A stretch of DNA of 64,000 bases from Actinomadura litoris (GTDB taxonomy: Bacteria; Actinomycetota; Actinomycetes; Streptosporangiales; Streptosporangiaceae). Below the pieces are notes generated by a model. It had not been told where the DNA came from, searched no databases, and saw only the letters and a list, made by a program, of their open reading frames with translations. The position numbers and the translations under genes are program-made. Shown piece after piece: positions 1 to 8,496 of the stretch (position 1 is the first letter of the stretch; each line of letters begins with the position of its first letter). Location: the NCBI RefSeq assembly GCF_009733595.1, contig NZ_WOFH01000005.1, forward strand, positions 1 to 64,000, given 5' to 3'.

Positions 1-1
1 C

Positions 2-676
2 CGGGCGCTGCTGCCGCTGATGCTCGCGGGCCTGGTGGAGGTCTGGGCGGTCGATCCCAAGCGGATGGAGTTGTCGTTCGGGCGTCCGCTGTTCGAGCGG
101 TACGGGCGCTACAGCGATGACCCCAAGGGCGGCATGGTCGAACTGCTGGAGTCGGCCGCCGAGAACATGAACGCGCGGGCGGAACAGTTCGCCGGGGTGA
201 CGCGCTCCTTCCGCCCCAGCACCGAGCATCCGTTCCGGGTGATCGTGGTGGACGAGTTGGCGTTCCTGACCGCCTACTGCCCCGAACGCGACCTCAGAAA
301 GCGCGCCGAATCAGCCATCGCCGTACTCACCTCGCAAGGGCGGTCGGTGGGGTACTGCGTGATCGGCGCACAGCAGGACGCCCGCAAAGAGGTCAACAAC
401 CTGCGCAACCTGTTCCCCACCCGGCTCGCGCTCCGCCTGGACGAGAGCGAACAGGTCGACATGGTCCTCGGCGACGGGTCCCGCGACCGTGGGGCGCTGG
501 CCGACCAGATCTCCGCCGTCCCCGAGATCGGCGCGGGGGTCGGATTCATCCGGCTTGAGACCACCCCCGACCCGGTGCGGGTGCGGGCGGCCTACGTCTC
601 CGACACCGACATCCGCCACATGATCACTCTCGGAGTCCCCGGCCTGGGCGGCCTGGAGGCGGGTGAGGCAGCATGA
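2..676 (+). CDS. FtsK/SpoIIIE-type DNA transfer protein (C-terminal part, TraSA-like)
   Basis: The reading frame is open from the first bases, so the N-terminus and the Walker A motif lie outside the window. What remains is the second half of an FtsK-like ATPase: an AVDPKRMELSFGR segment near the start, typical of actinomycete plasmid Tra proteins, and a Walker B-like strand VIVVDELAFL about 80 residues later. In AICEs this hexameric pump moves double-stranded DNA between mycelial cells. The stop overlaps the next start (ATGA), so it is translationally coupled to the initiator gene. Domain family and role are established for pSAM2-type elements; assignment here rests on the motif and on the rep-xis-int genes behind it. 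Confidence 0.85.
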   Translation, partial: RALLPLMLAGLVEVWAVDPKRMELSFGRPLFERYGRYSDDPKGGMVELLESAAENMNARAEQFAGVTRSFRPSTEHPFRVIVVDELAFLTAYCPERDLRKRAESAIAVLTSQGRSVGYCVIGAQQDARKEVNNLRNLFPTRLALRLDESEQVDMVLGDGSRDRGALADQISAVPEIGAGVGFIRLETTPDPVRVRAAYVSDTDIRHMITLGVPGLGGLEAGEAA

Positions 677-2364
677 CGCAGCTCTCCCTGGACGGTTCGC
701 CCTCGCCTGAGACCGAGGACCCCTCGCCTGAGCCAGTGGTCAAGACGCTGCCGCCGTTGGCGCGGGAAGTCCTGCAAGCCGTCGCCATCGACCACGGCGT
801 CTGTATCCGGCCCGTCCCGATGCGGCGGACCGACCTGCACACCGGTGAGTCCGAAGTGATCTACGTCCCCTGTAATCACACCCTCGCCTCGGTGTGTCCC
901 ACCTGCGCCGAACGCAAGCGCAAACTCCGCGCCGTCCAGTGCAACCAGGGATGGCACCTCGCCACCGAACCCGTCATCACCCGCGCCGACCCCGACGAGC
1001 AACAACGGTCCCTGCTGGAACTGCGGGCACGAGCCCAGACCGAACGCGACCAAGCCGCCGACACCGGCACCGCCCACGGCGAAGACCTCGACTTCTGGGA
1101 CGGCCTGCTGCGCGAACTCGATGTCGAGATCGAACGCGCGGGGGTACGCGGCACCCTCACAACCGGGGAGGAGACCAGGGGCCGGCGGACCCGTTCAACT
1201 CGGCGACGCCAGGACGCGCCCGACCTTCCCCGGCGCCCCGTCGACTCCCGCACGGTCGGCCAGGTGTTCCGGGGCCGCGACGGCAAGACCTTCCGGCCCT
1301 CCATCTTCCTGACCCTCACCCTGGACTCCTACGGACGAGTCCGCTCCGATGGAACCCCCGTCGACCCGGCGACCTACGACTACACGCGGGCCGCGCGGGA
1401 TGCGCTGCACTTCTCCAAGCTGGTCGACCGGTTCGTCCAGAACCTGCGCCGGTTCGTCGGCTACGACGTCCAGTACTTCGCCACCGTCGAACCCCAACGA
1501 CGCCTGGCCCCTCACCTGCACATGGCCATCCGCGGAACCATCTCCCGCGCGGAACTGCGTCAGGTGGTGGCGGCGACCTACCACCAGGTGTGGTGGCCCT
1601 CCACCGACCAGGTGAAGTACGCGGGAGAGCACCTCCCGGTCTGGGACGACGCAGCGCACCCTGACGGCGGCGGGTACGTCGACAAACGCACCGGCGAACC
1701 GCTTCCGACCTGGGATGACGCGCTTGACGCCCTCGGCCTGGACGAGAATGCCGAACCCCTGCACGTGGTGCGCTTCGGCCGCCAGATCGACGCCCAAGGC
1801 GTCATGGCCGACTCACCTGAGTCCCGGCGGCTGATCGGCTACCTGACCAAATACCTCGTCAAAGGGGTGGCCGAATGCCACGAGGCCCAGACCAGCGCGC
1901 AGCGTGAACACGTCGACAAGATGGCCGAGACCCTCCGGTACGAGCCGTGCTCTCCGACGTGCGCGAACTGGCTGCGCTACGGCGTCCAGCCCAAGAACCC
2001 CCGGCGGGGGCTGACTCCCGGGTTCTGCAAGGGCAAGGCCCATCGCCGCGAACACCTGGGCTACGGCGGCCGCCGCGTCCTGGTCTCCCGACGCTGGTCC
2101 GGCAAAACCCTGACCGACCACAAAGCCGACCGCAAAGCCTGGGTCCTCGCCCGGCTCGCCGAAGCCGGAATCCCGGTCCTCAACCCGGCCGACCCCACCG
2201 CCGTCCACGTCTGGGAACGCGCCGGACCCAGCGACCCCGACGTCAAGACCCTCGAACGACGCCTCATGCACCTGATCAACGAACGCGTCACACGCCGCGC
2301 ACAACTCGACGCAGCCATCCAACCCACCACCCCAGAACTCTCGGCAACTGCGGAGGCAGCGTGA
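673..2364 (+). CDS. RepSA-like replication initiator of the AICE
   Basis: 563 residues, starting inside the ATGA overlap with the transfer gene. Visible motifs: a Cys-rich putative zinc-binding stretch (C67, C75, C78, C90), an FLTLTLDSYGRV strand near 212-223, an HUH-type metal motif PHLHMAIRG with H281 and H283, and a tyrosine motif GYLTKYLVKG with Y390 and Y394. These are the parts of rolling-circle initiators of the pSAM2/pIJ101 type, which nick the element's origin and become covalently linked to DNA through Tyr. The protein would act after excision, giving the circular copies used for transfer. The double-strand origin was not identified. Confidence 0.85.
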   Translation: MTQLSLDGSPSPETEDPSPEPVVKTLPPLAREVLQAVAIDHGVCIRPVPMRRTDLHTGESEVIYVPCNHTLASVCPTCAERKRKLRAVQCNQGWHLATEPVITRADPDEQQRSLLELRARAQTERDQAADTGTAHGEDLDFWDGLLRELDVEIERAGVRGTLTTGEETRGRRTRSTRRRQDAPDLPRRPVDSRTVGQVFRGRDGKTFRPSIFLTLTLDSYGRVRSDGTPVDPATYDYTRAARDALHFSKLVDRFVQNLRRFVGYDVQYFATVEPQRRLAPHLHMAIRGTISRAELRQVVAATYHQVWWPSTDQVKYAGEHLPVWDDAAHPDGGGYVDKRTGEPLPTWDDALDALGLDENAEPLHVVRFGRQIDAQGVMADSPESRRLIGYLTKYLVKGVAECHEAQTSAQREHVDKMAETLRYEPCSPTCANWLRYGVQPKNPRRGLTPGFCKGKAHRREHLGYGGRRVLVSRRWSGKTLTDHKADRKAWVLARLAEAGIPVLNPADPTAVHVWERAGPSDPDVKTLERRLMHLINERVTRRAQLDAAIQPTTPELSATAEAA

Positions 2365-2609
2365 TCCATACGCGTCAGCAGATGAAGACCCTCGCCCCTG
2401 ACGACCGGCTCCTGACCTACGCCCAAGCGGCCGAGATTCTCAACACCACTCCCCGGTTCCCCCGTCGTCTGGTGGAGGAACGACGTATCCGCTTCGTCAA
2501 GGTCGGCCGCTTCGTCCGCATCCCCGAATCCGCCCTCCGTGCCTTCATCGCCGCCGGGCTTGTCGAGCCGATCACCCTGCACGGACAAACCACCAGGAGG
2601 GCAGCCTGA
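2361..2609 (+). CDS. xis: Excisionase (Xis), MerR-like helix-turn-helix
   Basis: 82 residues from a GTG that overlaps the rep stop (GTGA), with GGAGG at 2352-2356 as ribosome site. An alternative ATG seven codons downstream has no comparable site. Core motif LTYAQAAEIL, then RFPRRLVEERRIRFVKVGRFVRI, is the winged-helix excisionase/DNA-binding family, with a basic recognition region and a strand-turn-strand wing. Position between rep and int, and the one-base overlap with int, match Xis of AICEs, where it directs the integrase toward excision. Family and context are clear; activity is inferred. Confidence 0.85.
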   Translation: MIHTRQQMKTLAPDDRLLTYAQAAEILNTTPRFPRRLVEERRIRFVKVGRFVRIPESALRAFIAAGLVEPITLHGQTTRRAA

Positions 2610-3766
2610 TGGCTGGCAAGCGACGCTTCGGACGTGTCCGCAAGCTTCCGTCCGGACGGTTTCAGGCGCGGTACCCAGGACCTGATGGCCTGGACCGTCC
2701 GGCACCGACCACGTTCGCGACCAAGCGCGATGCCGAACGATGGTTGGTACTCAAAGAGGCGGAGATCCAGGCAGGTGATTGGCTCGCACCCGATGCCGGA
2801 CAAGTCTCCTTCAAGGAATACGCAGAGACCTGGATCCGGGAACGGCCTGGCCTGCGCCCCAAGACAGTGGAGCGGTACGAGGGGCTCGTCCGGCTGCACC
2901 TGGTCCCGACTTTCGGCAATTCGGCCGTCGCCGATATCAAGGACGCGCATGTACGGCGTTGGCGTAAGCGGCTGCTCGACGCGGGGGTCGGCGTCGTCAC
3001 GCTGGCGAAGGCGTACCGACTGCTCAAGGCGGTCATGAACACGGCAGTCAGTGACGGCATGATCAAACGCAATCCGTGCACCATCAAAGGCGGGGGCGCC
3101 GAGAATTCCCCAGAGCGACCGGTCCTCAGCATCACGGAAGTCTTCACCCTGGCTGACGCCATCGACCGGCGTTACCGGGCGCTCGTGCTGCTGGCGACGT
3201 TCACGAACCTCCGGTGGGGTGAGGCGGTAGCGCTTCGGCGAAAAGACCTGGATCTCAAGGCGGGCACGGTGAGGGTTGAACGGACGCTCGTAGAGGTGAC
3301 CGGCAAACCGCTCCACTTCGGCCCTCCGAAGACTGAAGCCGGTACCCGGACGCTCCCTATTCCGGCAATCGTGCTTCCGGACCTCAGGGAGCATGTCGAG
3401 AAGTTCGCGCAGAACGGCGACGACGGTCTGATCTTCGTCGGCGGCAAAGGGGCGCTACTCCGGCGCGCAAACTTCCGGCGCAACTGGTTGCGGGCGCTGG
3501 ACAAGGCGGGGCTCAAGGGTGTCCGGTTTCACGACCTGCGGCACACGGGTAACACGCTCGCTGCGATCGCTGGGGCGACCCTTCCCGAACTCAAGGCGCG
3601 CATGGGGCATGCGAGCGATCGCGCGGCCATGATCTACCTGCACGCGACGGACGAACGCCATCGGGAGATCGCGGACACGCTGAGCGCGATGGCCAGGGCC
3701 GAGATGAAGAAGGCCCGGAAGCGATCGGGCACGCAACGGGCACGGAAGCGGAAGAAGAAGTCCTGA
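2609..3766 (+). CDS. int: Site-specific tyrosine recombinase / integrase of the AICE
   Basis: 385 residues. The ATG overlaps the xis stop by one base (TGATG) and is preceded by AGGAGG at 2595-2600. N-terminal arm-binding and SAM-like core-binding parts (about 1-165) are followed by the catalytic domain with R202 (NLRWGE), K242, H308 and R311 (HDLRHT), H334 (MGHAS) and the nucleophile Y343. All catalytic residues are present, so the enzyme should be active. It integrates the element by recombination between attP and the tRNA-Ala 3' end that lies just downstream. The C-terminus is a lysine/arginine tail. Confidence 0.93.
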   Translation: MAGKRRFGRVRKLPSGRFQARYPGPDGLDRPAPTTFATKRDAERWLVLKEAEIQAGDWLAPDAGQVSFKEYAETWIRERPGLRPKTVERYEGLVRLHLVPTFGNSAVADIKDAHVRRWRKRLLDAGVGVVTLAKAYRLLKAVMNTAVSDGMIKRNPCTIKGGGAENSPERPVLSITEVFTLADAIDRRYRALVLLATFTNLRWGEAVALRRKDLDLKAGTVRVERTLVEVTGKPLHFGPPKTEAGTRTLPIPAIVLPDLREHVEKFAQNGDDGLIFVGGKGALLRRANFRRNWLRALDKAGLKGVRFHDLRHTGNTLAAIAGATLPELKARMGHASDRAAMIYLHATDERHREIADTLSAMARAEMKKARKRSGTQRARKRKKKS

Positions 3767-3774
3767 GAGCTGAG

Positions 3775-3808
3775 AGCCCGGGTCGGAGTTGTTGTTCTGA
3801 CCTGGGCT
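3775..3808 (+). terminator. Hairpin downstream of int
   Basis: Arms AGCCCGGGTC (3775-3784) and GACCTGGGCT (3799-3808) pair with one G-T wobble around a 14-base loop and are followed by TCTTGG. The hairpin sits 9 bp after the int stop and before the tRNA 3' end, so it can stop element transcription from running antisense into tRNA-Ala. Confidence 0.6.
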
Positions 3809-3818
3809 TCTTGGTGGG

Positions 3819-3863
3819 TGGAGCCTAGGGGATTCGAACCCCTGACACCCGGCTTGCAAAGCC
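3819..3863. other. Probable AICE attachment site (tRNA 3' half)
   Basis: AICE integrases recombine within the anticodon-to-3'-end half of a tRNA and usually lie next to it. Here that half spans 3819 to roughly 3863. The exact core cannot be fixed because the second copy is outside the window. Confidence 0.55.
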
Positions 3864-3891
3864 GGTGCTCTACCAACTGAGCTAAGGCCCC
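3819..3891 (-). tRNA. tRNA-Ala (anticodon TGC)
   Basis: Reading the minus strand gives a full cloverleaf: acceptor GGGGCCU/AGGCUCC, D-arm with AGCUCAGUUGGUAGAGC, anticodon stem CCGGC/GCCGG around TTTGCAA (anticodon TGC), T-loop GGTTCGAATCC and discriminator A. The G3-U70 wobble, the alanine identity element, is present in the acceptor stem. CCA is not encoded; the next bases are CCC. The gene is the integration target of the adjacent element, which leaves an intact copy. Confidence 0.97.
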
Positions 3892-4013
3892 TTGTCATCT
3901 TGCTGTTTACCTGCGCCGCGACCGGTGTCGATCGTACACCGTGGGCGGAGCACCGGCTTTCCGGGCGGGGGAGGCGTGGTAGGGCCTCGGCCCGTTCGGT
4001 CGGCCCGCCCGGG

Positions 4014-4742
4014 TCAATTGATCACGCTGGGTTCTGTCCGCTGGTCGGGGTGTGGGCGGGTCTTCTTGAGGATCAGGTCTGGGAGGGCGGCCACGCTGGG
4101 GAGGATGTGGGTGGCGCCCGCGGTGAGGAGGCGTGCGCGGTCGTGGGCGCCGGTCAGGACGCCCGCGACCACGGACGCGCCGGAGCGGCGGCCCGTCAGC
4201 ATGTCGTTCGCGGTGTCGCCGCAGACGGCGATGTGGCGGACGTCGTCCACGCCCAGGCGGAGGGCGGCGGTCAGGACGAGGTCGGGCCAGGGGCGGCCGC
4301 GCTCGACGTCCTCGGGGCAGAGGGTGAGGTCGGCGTGGTCCCACCAGCCGAGGGTGTCGAGGATGCGGGCCTGGGTGGTGCGGCCGAAGCCGGTGAGCAG
4401 GCATACGCGGACGCCGGCGCCGCGGAGGCGCTCGATGGCGTCGGCGGCACCGGGGACGGCGCGGAGGCCGTGCCGGTCGACGAGTTGGTCGTAGGAGCGC
4501 TGGAAGGCCATGTTCGCGGCCTGGGCGCGGGCCTCGTCGAAGAGCGAGCGGAAGATCTCGATCTTGGATCCGCCGCGTGACGCGCGGATGTGGGTCATGG
4601 CGCGCTGGTGCGCCGCCGTGCCGGGCGCCGTGCCGAGGGCGGCGATCGCCTCGGCGAAGGCGGTCTCGACGGTGTCGTCGTCGGCGACAGTGGTCCCGGC
4701 GAGATCGAGGCAGGCGACGGTGATCGACTCTGCTTCGCTCAC
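4014..4742 (-). CDS. Phosphonatase-like HAD hydrolase
   Basis: 242 residues, GTG start with GGGAGG about 8 bases upstream. HAD motif I is DLAGTTV (D13, with the Ala replacing the second Asp as in phosphonoacetaldehyde hydrolases), motif II is the TGF after LLTG, and motif IV is CGDTANDM. A cap region around 45-75 contains GGSKIEIF, where K60 could correspond to the Schiff-base lysine of phosphonatases; this equivalence is inference. It likely cleaves a phosphonate or small phosphate ester in the cytoplasm; the substrate is not visible. It lies 56 bp downstream of the DLW-39 gene on the same strand, possibly cotranscribed. Confidence 0.8.
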   Translation of the reverse strand: MSEAESITVACLDLAGTTVADDDTVETAFAEAIAALGTAPGTAAHQRAMTHIRASRGGSKIEIFRSLFDEARAQAANMAFQRSYDQLVDRHGLRAVPGAADAIERLRGAGVRVCLLTGFGRTTQARILDTLGWWDHADLTLCPEDVERGRPWPDLVLTAALRLGVDDVRHIAVCGDTANDMLTGRRSGASVVAGVLTGAHDRARLLTAGATHILPSVAALPDLILKKTRPHPDQRTEPSVIN

Positions 4743-4798
4743 GCCGGGGCCTCCCTCGAAGTCGGGCGTTCGCTCTCCGCGGGATTATCGCCGGCGTC

Positions 4799-4918
4799 TC
4801 AACTGTCGGACGAGGTGGCCTCGGTCCACAGGTCGAGCTCGGCCCGGTCCTGCTGGAGGCGGCGCCACACGGCGAAACCGCCAAGAGCCACGACAGCGAG
4901 AATGAGAAGCTTCTTCAC
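4799..4918 (-). CDS. DLW-39 family small membrane protein
   Basis: 39 residues from a GTG: a hydrophobic N-terminal helix beginning KKLLILAVVALGGFAVW, then QQDRAELDLWTEATSS. The DLW at 29-31 is the signature of a conserved actinobacterial mini-protein usually encoded near the gyrA/tRNA-Ile/tRNA-Ala locus. Function is unknown; the single N-terminal helix suggests a membrane-anchored peptide. It is easily missed because of its size. Ribosome site is weak (GAAGGGG about 8 bases upstream). Confidence 0.85.
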   Translation of the reverse strand: MKKLLILAVVALGGFAVWRRLQQDRAELDLWTEATSSDS

Positions 4919-5151
4919 GGTGGGGACCCCTTCACCTCGGTTATGAAGCAAACCCGGGCATGTAACGGATCAGTCTCTACTCCCCCAGGTTCTCCGAAGC
5001 CTAGCAACCGTAGCCCAGCGATCCGCACGTGGTCGTCGGTATCGGACCTGGCGTCCAAATCGCGGAGGTGTGGAGGGTGTCACGTCCGCGCCACCTCGCC
5101 GTGACGCGGGGACAGCCGCATAATCCGGTGTGACGACCTTCGGGAGTGCCG

Positions 5152-5361
5152 ATGGCTGAGGACGACTTCGGGCTCTGGGAGCGCGAACTCGACTCCCGGG
5201 CGCCCGACGACGAGGCGTCCGGCGCGCGTGGGATGCTGCTCGTCGCGGGGCTGACCGCGACCGGCTGCACCGCGATGATCGCGTTGGGCGAGGTGCCGCT
5301 GGGCGCGGCGGGTCTGGTGTTGTCCTCGATCATCCTGCTGCTGTGGCGAATCGGGATGTGA
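5152..5361 (+). CDS. Small two-helix membrane protein, unknown function
   Basis: 69 residues from the ATG at 5152, which has GGGAG at 5142-5146; a GTG at 5146 overlaps that ribosome site and is less likely. An acidic N-terminus (AEDDFGLWERELDS) precedes two hydrophobic helices, about 27-46 and 50-66, ending in LLLWRIGM. I do not recognise a named family. It stands alone, downstream of the divergent DLW-39 gene. Confidence 0.6.
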   Translation: MAEDDFGLWERELDSRAPDDEASGARGMLLVAGLTATGCTAMIALGEVPLGAAGLVLSSIILLLWRIGM

Positions 5362-5495
5362 CCGGTCGCCCGGCCTGACCGGCGCCGGTGGCACCGCGAG
5401 CCTGGGGCTTCGGCGGGAGGGTGGCCGATCGTGGCCGCGTCCGACGCTTCCCGTATGGCGTCGGCCTTTCGGTCCGCCCGGCTCGATATGCGGCG

Positions 5496-5525
5496 TTGAC
5501 ATGGGGGTTCGTCCCGCGATAGATC
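5496..5525 (+). promoter_or_regulatory. Sigma-70-type promoter for the M64 peptidase gene
   Basis: TTGACA (5496-5501), an 18-bp spacer and TAGATC (5520-5525) lie about 93 bp upstream of the peptidase start. The -35 is a perfect consensus, rare in DNA this GC-rich. Confidence 0.5.
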
Positions 5526-5617
5526 CGGGACGTCCTGCTTGATCAGTGGGACGCGCCGGGCTCGCCGTCCCCCCGGGCCATCTCGCCCGCCGTGCGCGCC
5601 CGCGAGGAGGTCCGTGC

Positions 5618-7417
5618 ATGTTGAGAGGTAAGGCCGGAGTGATCGGGACGGCGGCCGTGGCCGTCCTGCCCTTGACGATGACGATGCCCGCGCAGGCTGC
5701 GCAGGCGAAGGCCCCGGACGCCAAGGTGGTCCCGATCCAGGTCACGGGCGATCCGTCCAAGCGGTTCAACCTGGTGATCATGGGTGACGGGTACACGGCG
5801 GCGGACATGCCGAAGTTCCGGACGCACCTGGCCGAGCACCTGAACGGCCTGTGGACGATCGAGCCGTTCAAGTCCTACCGCAGCTACGTCAACGTGTACG
5901 CGGTCGAGATCCCGTCGCAGGAGTCCGGGGTCGGCTGCGATCCGAACCTGTCCTCGCCACGTCACAAGACGCCGTTGAGCATGGCGTTCTGGAGCGGGTG
6001 CAGGGAGGACGGCATTCAGCGCCTCCTCGTCATGGACTCCGCGGCGGCCAAGACGTACGCGGACCTCGTCCCTGGCGCGACCCTGGGGAATCGTCAGATC
6101 CTCGCCCTCGCCAACAGCGACACCTACGGCGGCGCGGGAGGCACGTACGCGACGGCGTCCGGGGGGAACGCGATGTCGGCGCTCATCGCCCCGCATGAGC
6201 TGGGGCACTCTCTGGGTGGGCTCGCCGACGAGTACGACTATTACCAACGTGGTGTCCCTGGGGGCACCTACACCGGAGCGGAGCCCGAGTCCATCCACCA
6301 CACGTTGCTCACAGAGCAGCAGATGAAGGCGCAGAAGGCGAAGTGGTGGCGCTGGCTAGGGGAACGCAGCGAATCGGGCGGAACCATAGGGCGCTACGAG
6401 GGCGGCCTCTACTACAGCAAGGGCGTGTGGAGGCCGAGCCAGCACTCCATGATGAAAACGCTCGGCTACTACTACGACCAGGTCGCGCGGGAGCGCATGA
6501 CCCAGCGGATCTCCGCCAAGGTCAATCTCGTCCAGGCGCAGACGCCCACGGACGCGCCCGTGGGCGACGACCGGGTGCTGTGGGTGGAGACGATGCACCC
6601 GACCGGGCATCCGCTGCTCACGACGTGGACGGTCGACGGGAGGGCCGTCCAGAGGGGGCCCAACCTTGACCTGTCGCGGCTCCATCTGCGCAAGGGCACG
6701 CATGAGGTCACGGCGACGGTCACCGATCCCACCGACTTCGTGCGCGACCCGGCTGTGCGGTCGTCCGCCGCGCTCACCCAGACGCGCACATGGACGGTGG
6801 ACACCCGCCTGAGCACGCCGCCCTCGGACGTGCCCGCCGACTTCACCTCCTCTACTCCGACCGACCAGACCGTGGGCGCGGAGAGCGTCGTGTATGCCGA
6901 GACCACACATCCGGTCGGGCGCGCCCTCAAGGTCCGCTGGGAAATCGACGGCCACCGTGTGCGCGGTGGAGACCGTGACATCGACCTGGGACGTCTCCAC
7001 CTGTCCAAGGGGAGGACGCATCGCCTCGTCGCACGTGTCGGTTCCAGGAGCCGCGCCTGGACGATCGACTCCCAAGGCCCGACGGTGAAGTACGAGTTGT
7101 CCAAGGCGTCGCAAGCGCGCGCGGGACGCACCCCCGAATACGTCTTCGACGGTCCTTTCACCATGCGGCTCACAGGGGCGGACGACCGTCCGGGCGTGGT
7201 GGTGTCGGAGTTCCGCGTGGACGGCGACGGCTGGTTCAACTACTTCGGCTGGCCCACCGACTCGTCCGCCCCCTGGCGGTTCAGCGAGACCGGCACCATG
7301 ATCGACGGCCTGACCTACGGCAGGCTCGGCAAGGGGCGGCACACGATCGAGTACCGCGCCATCGATCCTGCCGGGAACATCGGCAAGGCCGGCAAGTTCG
7401 TCGTGACCCTGCGCTGA
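5618..7417 (+). CDS. Secreted M64-family zinc metallopeptidase with Ig-like repeats
   Basis: 599 residues from the ATG at 5618, chosen because GAGGAGG lies at 5604-5610 and a signal peptide starts there (hydrophobic to about residue 27, ending AQAAQA). The catalytic part has RFNLVIMGDGY near 48 and the zinc motif HELGHSLGGLADEYD beginning at H193 (HExGH, then a downstream DE). This is the IgA-peptidase M64 type. Behind it are two tandem Ig-like units sharing VET/AET, HP-G, W-DG and DL-RLHL-KG-T-H, each closing with a W-T-D or W-T-ID strand. A third beta domain ends DPAGNIGKAGKFVVTLR. Likely an extracellular protease with C-terminal adhesion modules; substrate unknown. Confidence 0.85.
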   Translation: MLRGKAGVIGTAAVAVLPLTMTMPAQAAQAKAPDAKVVPIQVTGDPSKRFNLVIMGDGYTAADMPKFRTHLAEHLNGLWTIEPFKSYRSYVNVYAVEIPSQESGVGCDPNLSSPRHKTPLSMAFWSGCREDGIQRLLVMDSAAAKTYADLVPGATLGNRQILALANSDTYGGAGGTYATASGGNAMSALIAPHELGHSLGGLADEYDYYQRGVPGGTYTGAEPESIHHTLLTEQQMKAQKAKWWRWLGERSESGGTIGRYEGGLYYSKGVWRPSQHSMMKTLGYYYDQVARERMTQRISAKVNLVQAQTPTDAPVGDDRVLWVETMHPTGHPLLTTWTVDGRAVQRGPNLDLSRLHLRKGTHEVTATVTDPTDFVRDPAVRSSAALTQTRTWTVDTRLSTPPSDVPADFTSSTPTDQTVGAESVVYAETTHPVGRALKVRWEIDGHRVRGGDRDIDLGRLHLSKGRTHRLVARVGSRSRAWTIDSQGPTVKYELSKASQARAGRTPEYVFDGPFTMRLTGADDRPGVVVSEFRVDGDGWFNYFGWPTDSSAPWRFSETGTMIDGLTYGRLGKGRHTIEYRAIDPAGNIGKAGKFVVTLR

Positions 7418-7424
7418 GACCGGG

Positions 7425-7457
7425 TAGGCCGCCGGCCTCGGCGAGGTCGGCGGCCTA
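7425..7457. terminator. Bidirectional terminator between convergent genes
   Basis: Perfect 10-bp arms TAGGCCGCCG (7425-7434) and CGGCGGCCTA (7448-7457) with further pairing in the loop. It begins 7 bp after the peptidase stop and overlaps the stop of the facing EamA gene, serving both. Confidence 0.7.
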
Positions 7458-8366
7458 CGAGGCGGGTTCGGACGCGGGCTCGACGAGCACCTCGGGGGTG
7501 GGGGTGGCGGCGGGGGCGCGGCGCGCGGTGGCCAGGACCGACCCGCAGAGGATCAGCGCGAACGAGATCATGATCGTCGCGGTGAGCGGCTCGTCCAGGA
7601 ACAGGACTCCGGCGACCACCGCGACGGCCGGGTTGACGTAGGTGAACACCATCGCCCGGGACGTGCCGACCTCCCGGATCAGCTCGAAGAACAGCAGGAA
7701 CGCCAGCGCGGTGCACACCACCCCGAGCCCGGCCAGCGCCGCGAGGACGCGTCCACCGGGCACTTCTTCCGGCCAGGTGGCAACTGCCGGCCCCGTGTAG
7801 ACGACCGCGGCGAAGGCCAGCGAGGACGCCGCCAGGTGCAGGCTCGGCAGCTCCTTGAGTTGGCGGGTCGCGATGATCGGCGCCGTCGCGTATCCGAGCG
7901 CGACCAGCATCACCTCGCCGAGCGCCCACGCGTTCCCGCCGCCGAGGTGCGGCCCCGCGAGGACGCCGACGCCCGCCAGCCCGACCAGCAGCCCCGTCCA
8001 GCGCACCGGCCCGAGCCGCTCGGCGTCGCCGGTGACCCGGGCCACCAGCACCGCGATGATCGGGACGGCCGCGATCAGCAGCCCGGTCATCGAACTGGTC
8101 AGCCGGTGCTCGGCGTCCGACAGCAGGGCCCACGGGCCGAGGATCTCCAGCGCGGCGAACACCAGCAGCGGGCGCCAGTGGCGGCGCACGACGCCGAGAT
8201 CCCCGGCGCGGATCATCAACGGCAGCAGCAGGACGGCGCCGAGGAAGGTCCGCGCGAACACCAGCACGGGCACCGACACGTCCTCGACCGCCACTTTGAT
8301 CATGAGGTAGGGAATCCCCCACAGCACGCTCATCAGCGCGAACAGCACCCAGCCGCGGCGACTCAC
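7455..8366 (-). CDS. EamA/DMT-superfamily transporter
   Basis: 303 residues from the GTG at 8366 (ACGGGGGG just upstream). A longer in-frame start at 8453 would add a 29-residue Pro/Gly-rich leader with no hydrophobic character. The protein begins RRGWVLFALMSVLWGIPYLMIK and shows ten hydrophobic helices in two EamA halves. The second half has a typical GTSRAMVFTYVNPAVAVVAG strand. EamA proteins export metabolites or amino acids; substrate cannot be read. It converges on the peptidase gene with a shared terminator. Confidence 0.85.
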   Translation of the reverse strand: MSRRGWVLFALMSVLWGIPYLMIKVAVEDVSVPVLVFARTFLGAVLLLPLMIRAGDLGVVRRHWRPLLVFAALEILGPWALLSDAEHRLTSSMTGLLIAAVPIIAVLVARVTGDAERLGPVRWTGLLVGLAGVGVLAGPHLGGGNAWALGEVMLVALGYATAPIIATRQLKELPSLHLAASSLAFAAVVYTGPAVATWPEEVPGGRVLAALAGLGVVCTALAFLLFFELIREVGTSRAMVFTYVNPAVAVVAGVLFLDEPLTATIMISFALILCGSVLATARRAPAATPTPEVLVEPASEPAS

Positions 8367-8496
8367 CACAACCCCCCGTTCCGGTTCCCCCCGTCCACCG
8401 GACGGGCCCGGAGCCGCGACGGGCCCCGGTGACCCGATCAGGGTGCGGCCCATCGCCCCCGGAGGTCTTGAACGCAGTTGCGCGCCGGGAGCGTTC

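Larger units (their letters stand above)
1..3863 (+). mobile_element. Actinomycete integrative and conjugative element (AICE), integrase-proximal end
   Basis: Transfer ATPase, RepSA-like initiator, excisionase and tyrosine integrase follow each other on one strand with 1-4 base overlaps, ending 52 bp before the 3' end of a tRNA-Ala gene. This is the tra-rep-xis-int layout of pSAM2-like elements, which integrate into tRNA 3' ends and replicate after excision. The right boundary is set at the tRNA 3' half (approximate). The left end and second att copy lie outside the window. All four genes look intact, so the element may be mobile; that is inference. Confidence 0.85.
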
